Positions 48,149-59,300 of a stretch of 64,000 bases of DNA are shown one piece after another. Made by a program: the position numbers and the translations under genes. Numbering within the stretch: the stretch's first letter is position 1; every line of letters begins with the position of its first letter. A model generated the notes under the pieces. The model ran no database searches. It was not told where the DNA came from and saw only the letters and a program-made list of their open reading frames with translations. Source of the stretch: Pseudanabaena sp. PCC 6802 (GTDB taxonomy: Bacteria; Cyanobacteriota; Cyanobacteriia; Pseudanabaenales; Pseudanabaenaceae); assembly GCF_000332175.1 (NCBI RefSeq), contig NZ_KB235914.1, positions 1,489,368 through 1,553,367 of the forward strand, in the 5' to 3' direction.

Positions 48149-51100
48149 CTAAACCTTCTGCTGTATTTTGGTAGTTTTTTGGGAAAAGACGATACTATGG
48201 ACGGCTTCTTTGAACTCACCTTCTCCAGCATCAAGGGCCGTGTAACTCAAATTGATGATTACATCAGTCAGATTGTCAAAATCAATCTGTTTATTGGTTT
48301 CTTTTGGTAAGCTGAGTTCCCAGGTGGAAACCGCTCCCGTGCCTTCAAAGGGCAGATAGCGCTCGTCTCTGAAATTCAACTCAAACAAACCAGAATCATT
48401 TACACCCCTAGAAAGAGCGATTTTTTGATTGCGTCGCCAACTGCTTCTGAGAATAGATGTATCTGGCTGCGTACTCGAATTGCCAAGTAAGTATTCGACT
48501 GCACCTACATCTGGTTTAATCAGTGTTTTGTCAGATAGTTGGGTTAAGGTTGCCTTAATATTTTGATAGGGGCCGATGACTGCTGGGATGGAAATAGAGA
48601 TTGTCTTGATTTGACGGCAGTAGTGACCGGGAAAGTCCAGATCGAAGAGTTTTTCGCTCAAATCAATTGTGCATGTCCCGTTTGTTTTCAGGGCATTAAG
48701 GGCATGTTTTTTATTTATTTTATCTAACTCAGAGAGAGAGATGGTTTTCTCAATTTCTAGGGTACGGAAATTGCCCTCAATATAGGCTTTTTCGAGTTGG
48801 TTCAATCCCAGCATCAAGCCTTCGCCAGCTAAGAGTCCTTTCTTCAAACTGTCCCAATAATCGAAGCTGATGTAAGTATCATCTTGATTGAGTTCGTATT
48901 GATAGGCTTTTTGGGCAGCTAGCGCCATGTCTAAGGCGATTTTAAAGGTCTGGAAATACAGAATAGCTAGGCGGCTAACCATCCATTGGTATAGATCTTG
49001 GTTGGAAAACTTATTTTGGAAGAAGTTTTCAACTTCATTGGCTTGTTCGATGCTCTTCAGGTGTGCATTCAGTTCGGCGGTGGCAATATCAAGATTAATT
49101 TGGCTGGCAGTAATTTGTTGGGTAATGAGAGCGACATCATCTTGAGCCATTTGCAGTTGTAGTTGCCAGTCTTCGGCACGGCGCTGATATTGGGCGATCG
49201 CTCCAGCCAGAGAAGATCCTTGATTGAGTGTATTGGCAGTTCCACTCAACGATGCGCCTATTGTCGCTACGGCAGCACCAAAATTCATCCCACCATCAGC
49301 GAGTCCATAGATATCAGGGGTTAAATAAGCAGGCGCTGCCAGAGTGTTAGACACGGTTGCAGCTACTTCAGTTAGAATAGCATCTCCAGCTAGCGCAACG
49401 CTCGCTATTTCAGCGGCATTCCATTTGCCGTCAATCAAGTTTTGATAATGGTTAAGTCGATTTTGGGCTGCGTCGAGGCTCTTATTCAGAGAATCCACAT
49501 TTGCCTGAGCTTCCGTAATTTGTTTTTCCTTGGTCATCTGGATCAGCCGTAAAATAGCTGACTCTTGGGTTGCTTTCAGCAAGGAGATCTGTTCTGCATC
49601 TTTTTTCTCTAAAGCACTTAGGAGTGACGATCCAAGCTGGATGACGGTGGAGGTGATATTCTTCGCACGCTCTAACATATAGTCAAAACGATAGTTGGGA
49701 ACTTCTGCTCTCAGACCTGACACCACACTCATCGGCAGATTACCACTCGCCACGGCACGAACGAGTTGGTTGGGATCGATCGCAGGTTCAAAGAGAGCTA
49801 GTTGACGCATGACTCCCTCTATGTTCTGGCAGTGGCGGATTTTATACAATCGATCTTCTACCCGATCCCAATAGGCGGTAAATTGTTCGTTTTCACTGAC
49901 GCAGAAGTAAGCGTTGATATCGTTGAAGGGAGTATTGGTTAAGCTTGAGCTTTGACCAGTGCCAACAAGTTGCTCCAACTCGATTAAAAACTGCGGAATC
50001 TTATCCTTATATTGGGTTTGGATACATTGGAATGTTTCAGGCTGTGGAGATTTCTCCTTGCCTAAGTCTTCGGGTTTTGCTCCTAGCAGGTCGTAAGCTA
50101 ATAGATAGAGCAAGGTTGCCTGGGTAATTGACTCCCAAGTGTCCTGAGCAAAAAGGTTATCGCCCCAGTCCAATAGGTTATCGATATATTTCATCACGAT
50201 CGCTTTTTCATAAGCCCCAATTCTTAGCTGGGCGATCGCATGAGGGTCAAAGGGATCGTTATTGTAAGCAGCGATCGCCTTATCGTCGGTTAAAATCGCT
50301 TCGAGCTTTTTAAGGGTATTGCCTCGGAAGGGTAGGTAACGCCAAAAGCGATCGGAATTCCAACTCTGGCTGTTAGGTTGAATTTGTTGAGTGGGATTGA
50401 AAATATAGTGATACCACTTCTGAGCCTCGGCAAAGCGTTGGTTGGCGTTGAGGGTGTTAGCGACTAAAAATGGGATATGGAAGAAGATTTCTTGGAAGTA
50501 CAGTCCATAGGAACCGTTAAAGTCCAGTGCCTTACTGGTCGGTGGAATGACTAGATTTGACGGATTAAACCTAGCGAAGTTGAGTTCGGGGGTGAGTTGT
50601 GAGTCCGGCGTTAATAAATGGTCTATTCCGCCAATAAACGCTTTTTGGCTCAAATGTCGAACCGTACTGGTTGTTAATCTTGTAAAGGTATATTTCTCTG
50701 AGTTCGATGGCGGATTATCAGTATAAGATAACGTTATAGCTCCATTTGAATCAGTCTCAACCACTAAGGAATCGCTGATTGGTTTGAGTTTCTCTGCCTG
50801 TGGCATAACCAGAAAAGCTTCGTCGCCGTTATCAAAGGTGAACCACCCAGGCTGGTTCTTAACGGTGAGAGTAAAGCTGTTATTCTGCGAGACTTCTGTA
50901 GTTAGTAGAGGAGGGCAGTGAAAAATGGAAGAAAGGATCTGATCGGAGGTAAGACCTACATTCCAAATGCGGATTCCAGCCATTCGACCACTAAAATAAG
51001 CATCAGGGTTGCTTTTTCCGTCGTCTTGACTACTTTTACCGAAATAGCAAGAATTTCGTAAGATGTTTTTGGGAACGTCCATTTGACCTACTTTGATCAG

Positions 51101-54100
51101 TTCCCCATCCCTATAAATTTTGCCAGTTCCTGAAGCATCGACGGTTGCTACTAAGTGCATCCAAGTATTGGCTGGTGAAACCTCTGGTGTTCTAATTCTT
51201 CCAAATAAGAGGGTCTTCCCATCCTCGTAGTCGCTAGCAAAGATAATTCCATTTTGTGCTTTGTTATCACTGAAATCAATGATTCGCGACCCACGATAAT
51301 ATTTCTTAAAACATACCCAAGCTTCTATAGTGAATCCTTGAGAATAATCAAAATCCATAACAGGTAGATTAACGAAACTATACGTGGTATCACTATGAAA
51401 ATTCAATTGCAATACATAACGATAACCTCCAGGAAAATCTTCAGCCAACTCCCAGTTATTGTGAGACTTATCAACGTTTAACAACGTCCCGTTGAAATCA
51501 GTATTAGTAGCATGAACGGTTTCCCCAGACATCTCATTCATTGGCCAGTTGGCTACTGGCAAGGGTAGATTTTTATCCGACGGACGGTTGGCTATTACTG
51601 GTGGGTGCGAGGAACAAAAATCACCAAGATAATTATCAAGAGGCTTTGGCATTCTGCCACTTAAAGTCTGACTCTCTATCAACAAATCACTGGTTAGTGT
51701 TGGAGGTTTAGGAATGTCTGCAAACAAAACCAGAAACTTTTCTGATTCTGTACCTTGCCCAGGGATAGTAAGCGGATAAACCTTCTTCAAAAATGCATCC
51801 AAGTCAGTAGTAGAAGTAGAGCGATCGCCAGTAGTAGTACTAACTACAATATCTTTAGAAAGTGTTTGGGGCTGAACCCATTTCTTGCTGACTGTCTGGA
51901 ACGTGAACTTAATCGTTGCTTTTTGAATAGTAGTTTTTTCAGTCATACCATTCATCAGGGTCGAGGTCTTATTCTCTGTGATTTCGACCCAAAAGACAAA
52001 GAGCTTATTGAAGGCAAAAGCGGGAGAGATATAATCCGAGTTAATGTGGATATCGATTTTTGACCAGGGATTCCAGGTTGGGGGATTATTAGTTGGATTG
52101 AGGCACTCGCGGTAATAATAGGTGTATGGTTCGGTGGCAGTTCGACCGAAAATAAAGAGGGTATCGAGTTTTGAGCTATCTGGTTGTTGGACAAAACAAC
52201 GGTATGTTGCAGCTATACGCAGCTTCGCCAGTTCTGCTAATTTATCAAAGTAATTGTAATAGGCAGCTTCGACTGATTCTTGAGTGATATCAGATTGCAT
52301 TAACTCCGATTCTAGTTCTTTAAACAGATCGGATTTGCTCTTCCTGAGATTCGGTTCGATGTAATTTTCTGGATAGAGGAAAACTTTGCGGTTGGCTTCC
52401 CAAATTCGGTAATTTAGCATCCACTCCCACCAGACTTCTGGAATATTCACATTGAGTACGCCTGGTTCCACGTTTAGCCGACAGCGTTGCATGTACATTT
52501 GCAGTGAGAGAATGGCCTGCTTGATGTAGGAAATCGTGGCACACCCTGTAGTCTCTACGTCAATCAGCAAGTATTCTGACAGATTGCGTAGAGTTTTAAA
52601 ACTATGGTCTTCCTGATTGAGCTTCCATAGGGCATATCCAGTTAGGGCATTGCGCTTTAGCTCATTGAGCGTACTATTTAGCTTGTCGCTGACTTTTGCC
52701 CAGTCATCATCGCTATACTTTGCCTTGACAATTTGAGCAATTGATTGGGCCGTTTCGTTGTAGGCTTTCCAGTTATCATTGTCTGCGGCGCTCATAGTCG
52801 CTAGAGCTTTTATCTGCCGATAAAAAGATATATCCGCTCCCAGTGATTTACTTAGGTCGAAAGCGTTTTTGAGCTTGGCAATTCCTTCAACCGAGTTATA
52901 GAGGTTGGCAACACCCATAAAATTGGTTGTTGCAAGTTCCTCAATTTGCTCTTGTTTCCAACCTGTGATTTTTTCTAATTGAGTTGCCTTTGTTTTATTC
53001 TCCGAATCAGCTAGCGATGAGAATTCAGCAAAATACTGGATTAACTCATCCTGAGTGTCGTTACAAGCCTTAGTCAATTGTTTAAAAGTGTAAAGGCTTT
53101 TTATATTATCGATACTCAAGTTCTGGAAATCTGATGCAATGCCGTAGCAAGTAGGATGACTAAGAACGCTGGCAATTTCAGTTTGAGTAAACTGGAGTTT
53201 CTGGTTCAGCACCAACCCTCTGGATAAAGCACTTATGACTTGCTCAATGTACTCAAAATTGCGATTGCTGGGGTCTGGAGTTAAAAATATATCGATATAG
53301 CTATGTACACGATTAGAGACTTGTATAGGCAAGAAGGGTGTGAGTTTAGGAATTAAATCAAGGAGAGCCTTGATTATATCTGTTGTACTTCCTAAAAATG
53401 TAGCCAACTGTTCGATCAGTTTCTCTTTCCATTCGTCCCCAATTTTACTGATATTGCTCTTAGCAATTTCGGGATAAGATGCTTCCAGTAGTAAACGATT
53501 GAGCTTTTGAATTTCGTTTTGAGAGAGAACTTCTTTTGATGTCAAAAGTTTTTGGGCTTCTTCTGCAACAGTTGATAATCCCGGAGTTTGGTAAAAATCT
53601 GGACGTTTACAGAAGTCATTCAAATCCTGGATAATCGTGCATTTTTGTGTTTCTGACAGACTTGTATTACTTGTTTCTGTTTGTGCCGAGTGTAGTGTCA
53701 AAGCCAATGCCGTCTGAATGTCTTGAGAAAGCGTTATTAGACCTGTTCGGGTGCTTTGACCTGGTGGGGGATTCAGTTTAGTTACAAAGCCAGTCCAGTC
53801 TGTGATGTCACTGACTTTAATTTCGGGTTGTGGACTGAGGCTCAAAGCCCAAAGTGTTTTTAAGAATGGTTGAATATCTTCACCTTTGTATTTCTTATCT
53901 ACAAATTTGCTTTCGATTCCATTCAAGATGTAGTCTAGTTCGTAGACGTTGCAACCTAAATTCCCCAACCATAAAGCACTTTCCAAGACATAGTCAAGAT
54001 CGTCGATGGAAAAAATTGACAACTTTTTACCGATCAAATGCAAGAAAATTAGATATTGGTCGATGGGGAGTCTCAGCAGTGATGCGAGGATAGTATGACG

Positions 54101-55978
54101 ATAGAGAACTGAAAGGTTTTCCACAGTTAGATTCTTATCGGTACCCCAAAATGCCTCTACAAGGGCTGTTAAATCATCCAGGCTAATTCGCAATCCGGCG
54201 GCAATTTTACTTTTTATATGTGGGGGTGTGAGGGCTATGGGAGCATTATCAGTATTTCCGCTGTTTTCAGTTGGGAGTGTGAGTGCAGTACATGTATAGA
54301 GCGAATTTCCAGAATAAGCAGGATGATAGGGGGGCTTGCCGTTCAGAAGTTCAGCATTGTTGAAGATAAGATCGAAACGTGCTTGGGAAGTCTCGGCATC
54401 TCCTACACCAATGGTTTTAATGTCATGCCAAAAACTACACAGTACATCCAAAGGCAGATTCAATTTTGCTTGTAGTTGTGCGATCTTGGCGATTTTTTGG
54501 ATGGCATCCAGATCTATATCCTTGGTTCCAGTTACACCAATCGAGGTCAGTACCCAATCGAGATCGGCAAACGACCAGTTGAGTTTTTTGGCAAGGCGCA
54601 CGAAGCGATTAATTCGGTCTAGAGTTGCCAGGTTAAGATTCTGGATAGTATCGGGAGCCTTCTGGTTACTTACAATCTGAAGATATTGGCTTTCTAGAAC
54701 TTGGTTGATATAGAAATGATGAGCTAAACCGCTATTCAACTCTTTTTGCGACAAGTTTTGATAAAGTAGGTCGTGTAATTCTTGTCGGGATAATCCTGTC
54801 TGGTGTAGGAAGGTGTCCAGATTTATCAGACCGCCGAGGTTAATTCCCGCAACAGCAATCCCATAGACGCTCAGTAAATCTGTTTCGGTAGGTTTAGGAG
54901 TAGTTATGAGGTTGCATTCTTCAATTGAAAGCCCTAAAATTTCTCTAGCAATCGCTCCTTCTGAAACATTAAAGGTTTTGTAGATGGAAGCGAGGTCTGT
55001 TTTTTGTTGACCAAGATAGCTGCGGATTTGCTCTAGTGGCAAATTAAACGGTAGGTTAAAGGGATAGGTTGCGGTTGCGAGGAATTTATAGGCACCATCT
55101 ATCTTTTGGTCTTCGGGCGTTGTCTTTTGGTCTTCGGGCGTTGTGGGTAGGCTAGGGTTATCTTTTAAACCATCTACCTGAAGGGCTACGACCTTGTTAA
55201 CGATGTCGAGGTAAGGAACCAGATCGTTGGTTTGCTCGCAGGTGAGGGGGATTTGTGCGAGATCGGGGCGGCGAAACTTGAGGGTGGATTTCGAATCGAT
55301 GTTGTTTTTAGTTGTAATCGATGCCTCAGTTATCCGCATCAAATCGACAAAATAGGCGGCGGGACTGAAAATAGAATGGCAATGTTCGCATTCGTAGTAA
55401 TTAAGGCTACCGAATACTTCTTGATAATCAGGGAAATTCTCAAATTGATGGATATCATCCCCCACATTATTAGTCAGCATTGCCCGAAAATGAGGCGATG
55501 CAACCGTATTATGGACATTTGCCCACAAAAGAGTCGTTTTAGCTTTCACCGCCGTGGCATTTTGATGAATTTCTTTAGCAACTGCTTCACCACCGACAGT
55601 TGCCCCATAGTCTCTGACGAACTGTGCCTGCGGTATGGCAGCTATGGCATGGGCAGAGTCAAGGCTGCGTTTGGGTTGCGTGGCACTGACAGCCAGGGTA
55701 GCAGTCAGAGCTTCTCCAGAAGTAGGTGCAGGTTCTACGGACTGGGGCAGCGGTGAGTTCAACAGGGCAGTAGCAACAGATGGTTCGGGATGCAGCCGCA
55801 GTAATCGCTGATATTTTTTTAATAGCTCCAGGATTGTTACTTGCTCCTGCTCCAACCCCTGCCAGTGTAACTGGGACAGTTCAGCTCGATCGCTAAAATT
55901 AAACTTAAGGATGTCAAAATCCGAGTTTTGACTGTAAAAGCGATCGAGATTGTTATCCGAGATTTTAATAGTTGCCAT
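48149..55978 (-). CDS. Tc (ABC) toxin TcA-type pore/translocator subunit
   Basis: 2609 residues from the ATG at 55978 (GAGG 8 nt upstream). The N-terminal VRP1-like part has YYECEHCHSIFSPAAYF (about 194). About 1180-1210 (PEVWWEWMLNYRIWEANR) belongs to the conserved ABC-toxin region; a LamG/concanavalin-like fold follows (about 1475-1690, NWPMNEMSG ... FTIEAWVCF ... RIWNVGLT). The C-terminal part is typical of TcA: long helices of the alpha-pore channel (about 2110-2330, AIAQYQRRAEDWQLQ and NQDLYQWMVSRLAILYFQTF), then the TcB-binding end (RYLPFEGTGAVSTWEL, about 2539). TcA forms a pentameric bell that binds target cells and injects the TcB/C cargo. No signal peptide is seen. It is second in the operon, 135 nt behind the TcB-C gene. 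Confidence 0.93.
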   Translation of the reverse strand: MATIKISDNNLDRFYSQNSDFDILKFNFSDRAELSQLHWQGLEQEQVTILELLKKYQRLLRLHPEPSVATALLNSPLPQSVEPAPTSGEALTATLAVSATQPKRSLDSAHAIAAIPQAQFVRDYGATVGGEAVAKEIHQNATAVKAKTTLLWANVHNTVASPHFRAMLTNNVGDDIHQFENFPDYQEVFGSLNYYECEHCHSIFSPAAYFVDLMRITEASITTKNNIDSKSTLKFRRPDLAQIPLTCEQTNDLVPYLDIVNKVVALQVDGLKDNPSLPTTPEDQKTTPEDQKIDGAYKFLATATYPFNLPFNLPLEQIRSYLGQQKTDLASIYKTFNVSEGAIAREILGLSIEECNLITTPKPTETDLLSVYGIAVAGINLGGLINLDTFLHQTGLSRQELHDLLYQNLSQKELNSGLAHHFYINQVLESQYLQIVSNQKAPDTIQNLNLATLDRINRFVRLAKKLNWSFADLDWVLTSIGVTGTKDIDLDAIQKIAKIAQLQAKLNLPLDVLCSFWHDIKTIGVGDAETSQARFDLIFNNAELLNGKPPYHPAYSGNSLYTCTALTLPTENSGNTDNAPIALTPPHIKSKIAAGLRISLDDLTALVEAFWGTDKNLTVENLSVLYRHTILASLLRLPIDQYLIFLHLIGKKLSIFSIDDLDYVLESALWLGNLGCNVYELDYILNGIESKFVDKKYKGEDIQPFLKTLWALSLSPQPEIKVSDITDWTGFVTKLNPPPGQSTRTGLITLSQDIQTALALTLHSAQTETSNTSLSETQKCTIIQDLNDFCKRPDFYQTPGLSTVAEEAQKLLTSKEVLSQNEIQKLNRLLLEASYPEIAKSNISKIGDEWKEKLIEQLATFLGSTTDIIKALLDLIPKLTPFLPIQVSNRVHSYIDIFLTPDPSNRNFEYIEQVISALSRGLVLNQKLQFTQTEIASVLSHPTCYGIASDFQNLSIDNIKSLYTFKQLTKACNDTQDELIQYFAEFSSLADSENKTKATQLEKITGWKQEQIEELATTNFMGVANLYNSVEGIAKLKNAFDLSKSLGADISFYRQIKALATMSAADNDNWKAYNETAQSIAQIVKAKYSDDDWAKVSDKLNSTLNELKRNALTGYALWKLNQEDHSFKTLRNLSEYLLIDVETTGCATISYIKQAILSLQMYMQRCRLNVEPGVLNVNIPEVWWEWMLNYRIWEANRKVFLYPENYIEPNLRKSKSDLFKELESELMQSDITQESVEAAYYNYFDKLAELAKLRIAATYRCFVQQPDSSKLDTLFIFGRTATEPYTYYYRECLNPTNNPPTWNPWSKIDIHINSDYISPAFAFNKLFVFWVEITENKTSTLMNGMTEKTTIQKATIKFTFQTVSKKWVQPQTLSKDIVVSTTTGDRSTSTTDLDAFLKKVYPLTIPGQGTESEKFLVLFADIPKPPTLTSDLLIESQTLSGRMPKPLDNYLGDFCSSHPPVIANRPSDKNLPLPVANWPMNEMSGETVHATNTDFNGTLLNVDKSHNNWELAEDFPGGYRYVLQLNFHSDTTYSFVNLPVMDFDYSQGFTIEAWVCFKKYYRGSRIIDFSDNKAQNGIIFASDYEDGKTLLFGRIRTPEVSPANTWMHLVATVDASGTGKIYRDGELIKVGQMDVPKNILRNSCYFGKSSQDDGKSNPDAYFSGRMAGIRIWNVGLTSDQILSSIFHCPPLLTTEVSQNNSFTLTVKNQPGWFTFDNGDEAFLVMPQAEKLKPISDSLVVETDSNGAITLSYTDNPPSNSEKYTFTRLTTSTVRHLSQKAFIGGIDHLLTPDSQLTPELNFARFNPSNLVIPPTSKALDFNGSYGLYFQEIFFHIPFLVANTLNANQRFAEAQKWYHYIFNPTQQIQPNSQSWNSDRFWRYLPFRGNTLKKLEAILTDDKAIAAYNNDPFDPHAIAQLRIGAYEKAIVMKYIDNLLDWGDNLFAQDTWESITQATLLYLLAYDLLGAKPEDLGKEKSPQPETFQCIQTQYKDKIPQFLIELEQLVGTGQSSSLTNTPFNDINAYFCVSENEQFTAYWDRVEDRLYKIRHCQNIEGVMRQLALFEPAIDPNQLVRAVASGNLPMSVVSGLRAEVPNYRFDYMLERAKNITSTVIQLGSSLLSALEKKDAEQISLLKATQESAILRLIQMTKEKQITEAQANVDSLNKSLDAAQNRLNHYQNLIDGKWNAAEIASVALAGDAILTEVAATVSNTLAAPAYLTPDIYGLADGGMNFGAAVATIGASLSGTANTLNQGSSLAGAIAQYQRRAEDWQLQLQMAQDDVALITQQITASQINLDIATAELNAHLKSIEQANEVENFFQNKFSNQDLYQWMVSRLAILYFQTFKIALDMALAAQKAYQYELNQDDTYISFDYWDSLKKGLLAGEGLMLGLNQLEKAYIEGNFRTLEIEKTISLSELDKINKKHALNALKTNGTCTIDLSEKLFDLDFPGHYCRQIKTISISIPAVIGPYQNIKATLTQLSDKTLIKPDVGAVEYLLGNSSTQPDTSILRSSWRRNQKIALSRGVNDSGLFELNFRDERYLPFEGTGAVSTWELSLPKETNKQIDFDNLTDVIINLSYTALDAGEGEFKEAVHSIVFSQKTTKIQQKV

Positions 55979-56113
55979 TTTAGTTTCCTCGTTTTTACTA
56001 ACCGAACAGTACAAAGTCACTGATATTTTAGAAAGAGCCGAGCTTTGTTTATCAAATCAATCTAAAATGGTTTGAGTAGCACTTTTATCATCTTCTTTCT
56101 CCATTGCAATTCT

Positions 56114-56359
56114 CTATGGAGGAGTCCAATTTGCTGATGCCCGAGTAACATCACCAAATACTGTTTGCGCCTGCTCATGCAAATTTGCGCAATTAAGACA
56201 CGTTGGTTTATCCGATCCGGATTTTTGTACCCTTAACTGTCTTTTTGCTGCAAAACGTTTTGCATGCGTCTCTGCATGAGGATAAGACGTTATGATTACA
56301 GTATGCCTGCCCGCACTTGATTGTACATTCTGTACATTCTTTACTGATATTTTTGCTGC
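56114..56359 (-). other. Predicted deaminase effector core at the TcC tail
   Basis: Residues about 2380-2460. A predicted beta strand (HTVIITSYP) leads to HAE (2407-2409); 23 residues after the Glu comes CLNC (Cys 2433 and 2436), followed by ANLHEQAQTVFG. The His/Glu and two Cys with this spacing fit the zinc site and catalytic Glu of the cytidine-deaminase fold found in YwqJ-like and SCP1.201/DddA-like bacterial toxins. The preceding 150 residues (Asn- and Lys-rich) are not recognised. Base type and substrate cannot be told from sequence alone. Confidence 0.6.
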
Positions 56360-59300
56360 GCGAACTACAGTTTGGAATACTGTTGAATCAAGAGATAGTT
56401 CTCCTTTCCCATTTGTTAAGGCTTTCCTGAAAATATTACCGCTGAACCACACTTTCAATCTGGAATTATTTGTCTTTATTTTAAAAGATACATTTCCAAG
56501 TCCCGCTACTCTTAAAGACTTTGTTTCCCCTGAGTTAATTGTTGTCTGCCTTTTGTTTGACTCCAACTCTTTCGATTTTAAAAATCTAAGTGGAAAATTG
56601 AAATTACGTTGACTAAGATTTTGAATCTGCTGCTGGCTAAATGACCCTCTACCATTAAGAGTGGCAATATAAGTACCGTTACTTAGTTCCGAAGTGGCAA
56701 CGGTAGACTCAGAACGAAACCTAAGCTTCTTATGGATTTTTTGGGCATCCTGAATAAGATATTGAACAGTTTGGTCTTGGGGTCTTAAATATGTAAAGTT
56801 TGAAGTGCTTATGTTCATTCCTGTCAGATCGACAAAACTAGTGGGATTCCCCCCCACAAACGCATACACATTCAACCCATCCACCGTCCCCGCTGGGTCG
56901 GGATTCATCCACCGCCCCAACCAGGGCGCATAATACCGCGCACCATAGTAATAAAGCCCCGTACTATCATCCCGTTCCTTGCCGCTATACCGATACTCCT
57001 TCAACTTCACCTCCTTCTGATTCCTCCCCGCAATCAACGCCGTTCCCCCATAAGGAAAGTACTCCTCATAGCTGATAATCTGCGCATCATTATCCACCTC
57101 CAGAGAAACCGAACCCAGATGATTACCCAGTTGATAGCGCAGGCTTCTCGTTCCCGCTTTGTCAACTTCCCGTTGCGAATCATCCTGCTCCCAGTAATGG
57201 ATAACGACACCCATCACGATCAGCGTTTGCCGCTTTAGAATAGTGGCTTCCCCATTCTGGGTTACATTTTTGATGAATTTCTCCTCATAATTACCTAAAT
57301 ACCTTTTCTCCTCTTTCCAAACGATCGCTCCACCATTTGCCATCCGCTCCGATACCTTGCGGGTTCGCATCTCATTACTGTCATAGGTGTAATAATTGCT
57401 ATCATCCATCTCGTCAGGACGTTGGATAATTCCCACCTTCACTAAGTTATCGCAACAACTCCAGGTCAGGCTGACATTACTGTTAATCTTGAACTGTCTC
57501 ATGTTTCCCGAATTGTCATAACTGACATCCTGAGCATCATTAACCCCATTGCCAGAGCGAATCGTTTTTAAGCGATTGGAATCGGGCATGATTTCCTGAC
57601 TGCGCGTCCAGGCATTCGTTGCCCTATGAGCGGTTGTAATTAAATTTCCCGCCTCGTCATAGGTGTAGCTTTCCGTATAATTTTCCAGTTTATTGGCATC
57701 ATTAACCAACGGCATAAACTTGCTCTGCTTAAAGTCTCCATCCTTCTCGTTATTCTTATAGGTCGCGCCATTGATACCTGGATGCTGCCTGCCGTTTGCC
57801 TCGATCAGACGATATAGCGCATCATAGGTATATTCAGAAAGCGGTTCTACCTTTTGATTGTTATAGAAAATGGTTTCATGCGACCTATCCAAAAGACGGG
57901 TAATATTCCCTACGGGGTCGTAGGTATAAGTAATATCCTGAAGCACCGTTGGGCGATCCTTCCCTGTAGCATCCTTGCCCAATCGCGTACTAAAAAGCTT
58001 AATTAAATGCAGCGTAGTATCTTCGTAGGTATAAGTTGTATTAACTCCATTTCCATAGGCAACAGCAACCCGTTGTTGATTCTGATTGTATTCGATGCGA
58101 TTGATAATTGGCTGTAGTGTGCCGTCAGGGAATTTGACTGAAACCCGATCTAACAAACCGGATAGATTGTAGGTATTGGTGGTGATGGAACCATCGGGGG
58201 TAGTTTCTGTTATCAACTGTTGTAAAGCATTAAAAGCAAATTGATGCTTGTAGGGACTTTCTGTTTCTAAATTAACAACTGTCTCCCAGTTAATGTAATC
58301 TTTGTACTCCTGAGTAAACTGCCGCGTTGTTTCCAGTAATTGCCCTTGGATATTGTATTTGCCATTAATAATCTGCCCCGATTGATCCTGGTGTTGGTAA
58401 AGTTGTCCCCGCAAGTTGCAAGCCTGTGACTGCGGATGAGTTTCCCCATAGGTATAGGTTTCCACAATATTGTCAGTGGCAACCGTGCCGTCATTTTTAA
58501 GCCCTTTAATGCGAATTTTGGTTTTTCTTTGGAAGCGATCGTATGCAATCACCTGGTCGAAGTTCCTCGCACTTCTAATCCATAAAAAGCTGCCGAAAAT
58601 ATTGTTCAGACTTAGATCTAATCCAGCATCTGCACTATCTGTAGCAGCAGGATTCTCCTCACCCATTGCATATTGATATTTGAAATTATAATAAGCTGTG
58701 CCCTGAGTCTGATTGGCATGATAAAGGCGTGGATCGATGGACTCTATCAGTCTTCCCTGGGTATCGTATTTATGGTAGGAAGTCAAGCAGTTTTGCCTTA
58801 AAAGATCGATTATTTCTTCGGCAAATGGCTGAGCCATATCTGATATAAATGCAGGTTTGAAATCGCTGCTATAAGGTCGGAACTTACTCGTTACCCATGC
58901 CTGAGTATTGCCTTCTGCCTTGCTCAGATAACCCTTAGTAATTAAGAGATCCCAGACTGCCTTTGAGGTAATATCTCCACTGACAATATCTTTAAAAGCC
59001 TCCTCTGACACTGCTCCTAAATTGTTTTGAATTTCTAGAAAAGCGTTACCCATGCTGTCTAACACCATCATTTGCGGTGTATTGTAAAAGACTGCCGCTT
59101 TATCCAGGGCATCCTTTTCATTTTTTTGCTCTTCTGTGGGGTTGGCAGGATAGTTGTCTATAAATTTCTTGTAGTAGGCAGAGTCTTTGACCGTATCGTT
59201 CCGATCGTAGTGCTTGGTTTCCCAAGCAGTGAACTCTACCTTGGAGAAAAAGCTCTTGGGCGTATCTACTCTAATCACGCGCAACAAGGGATCGTAATGC

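Noticed and set aside
56057..56104. 15-codon ORF (MEKEDDKSATQTILD) between the two toxin genes, considered as an immunity or linker peptide
   Set aside because: Too short, without a clear ribosome binding site or any recognisable similarity.
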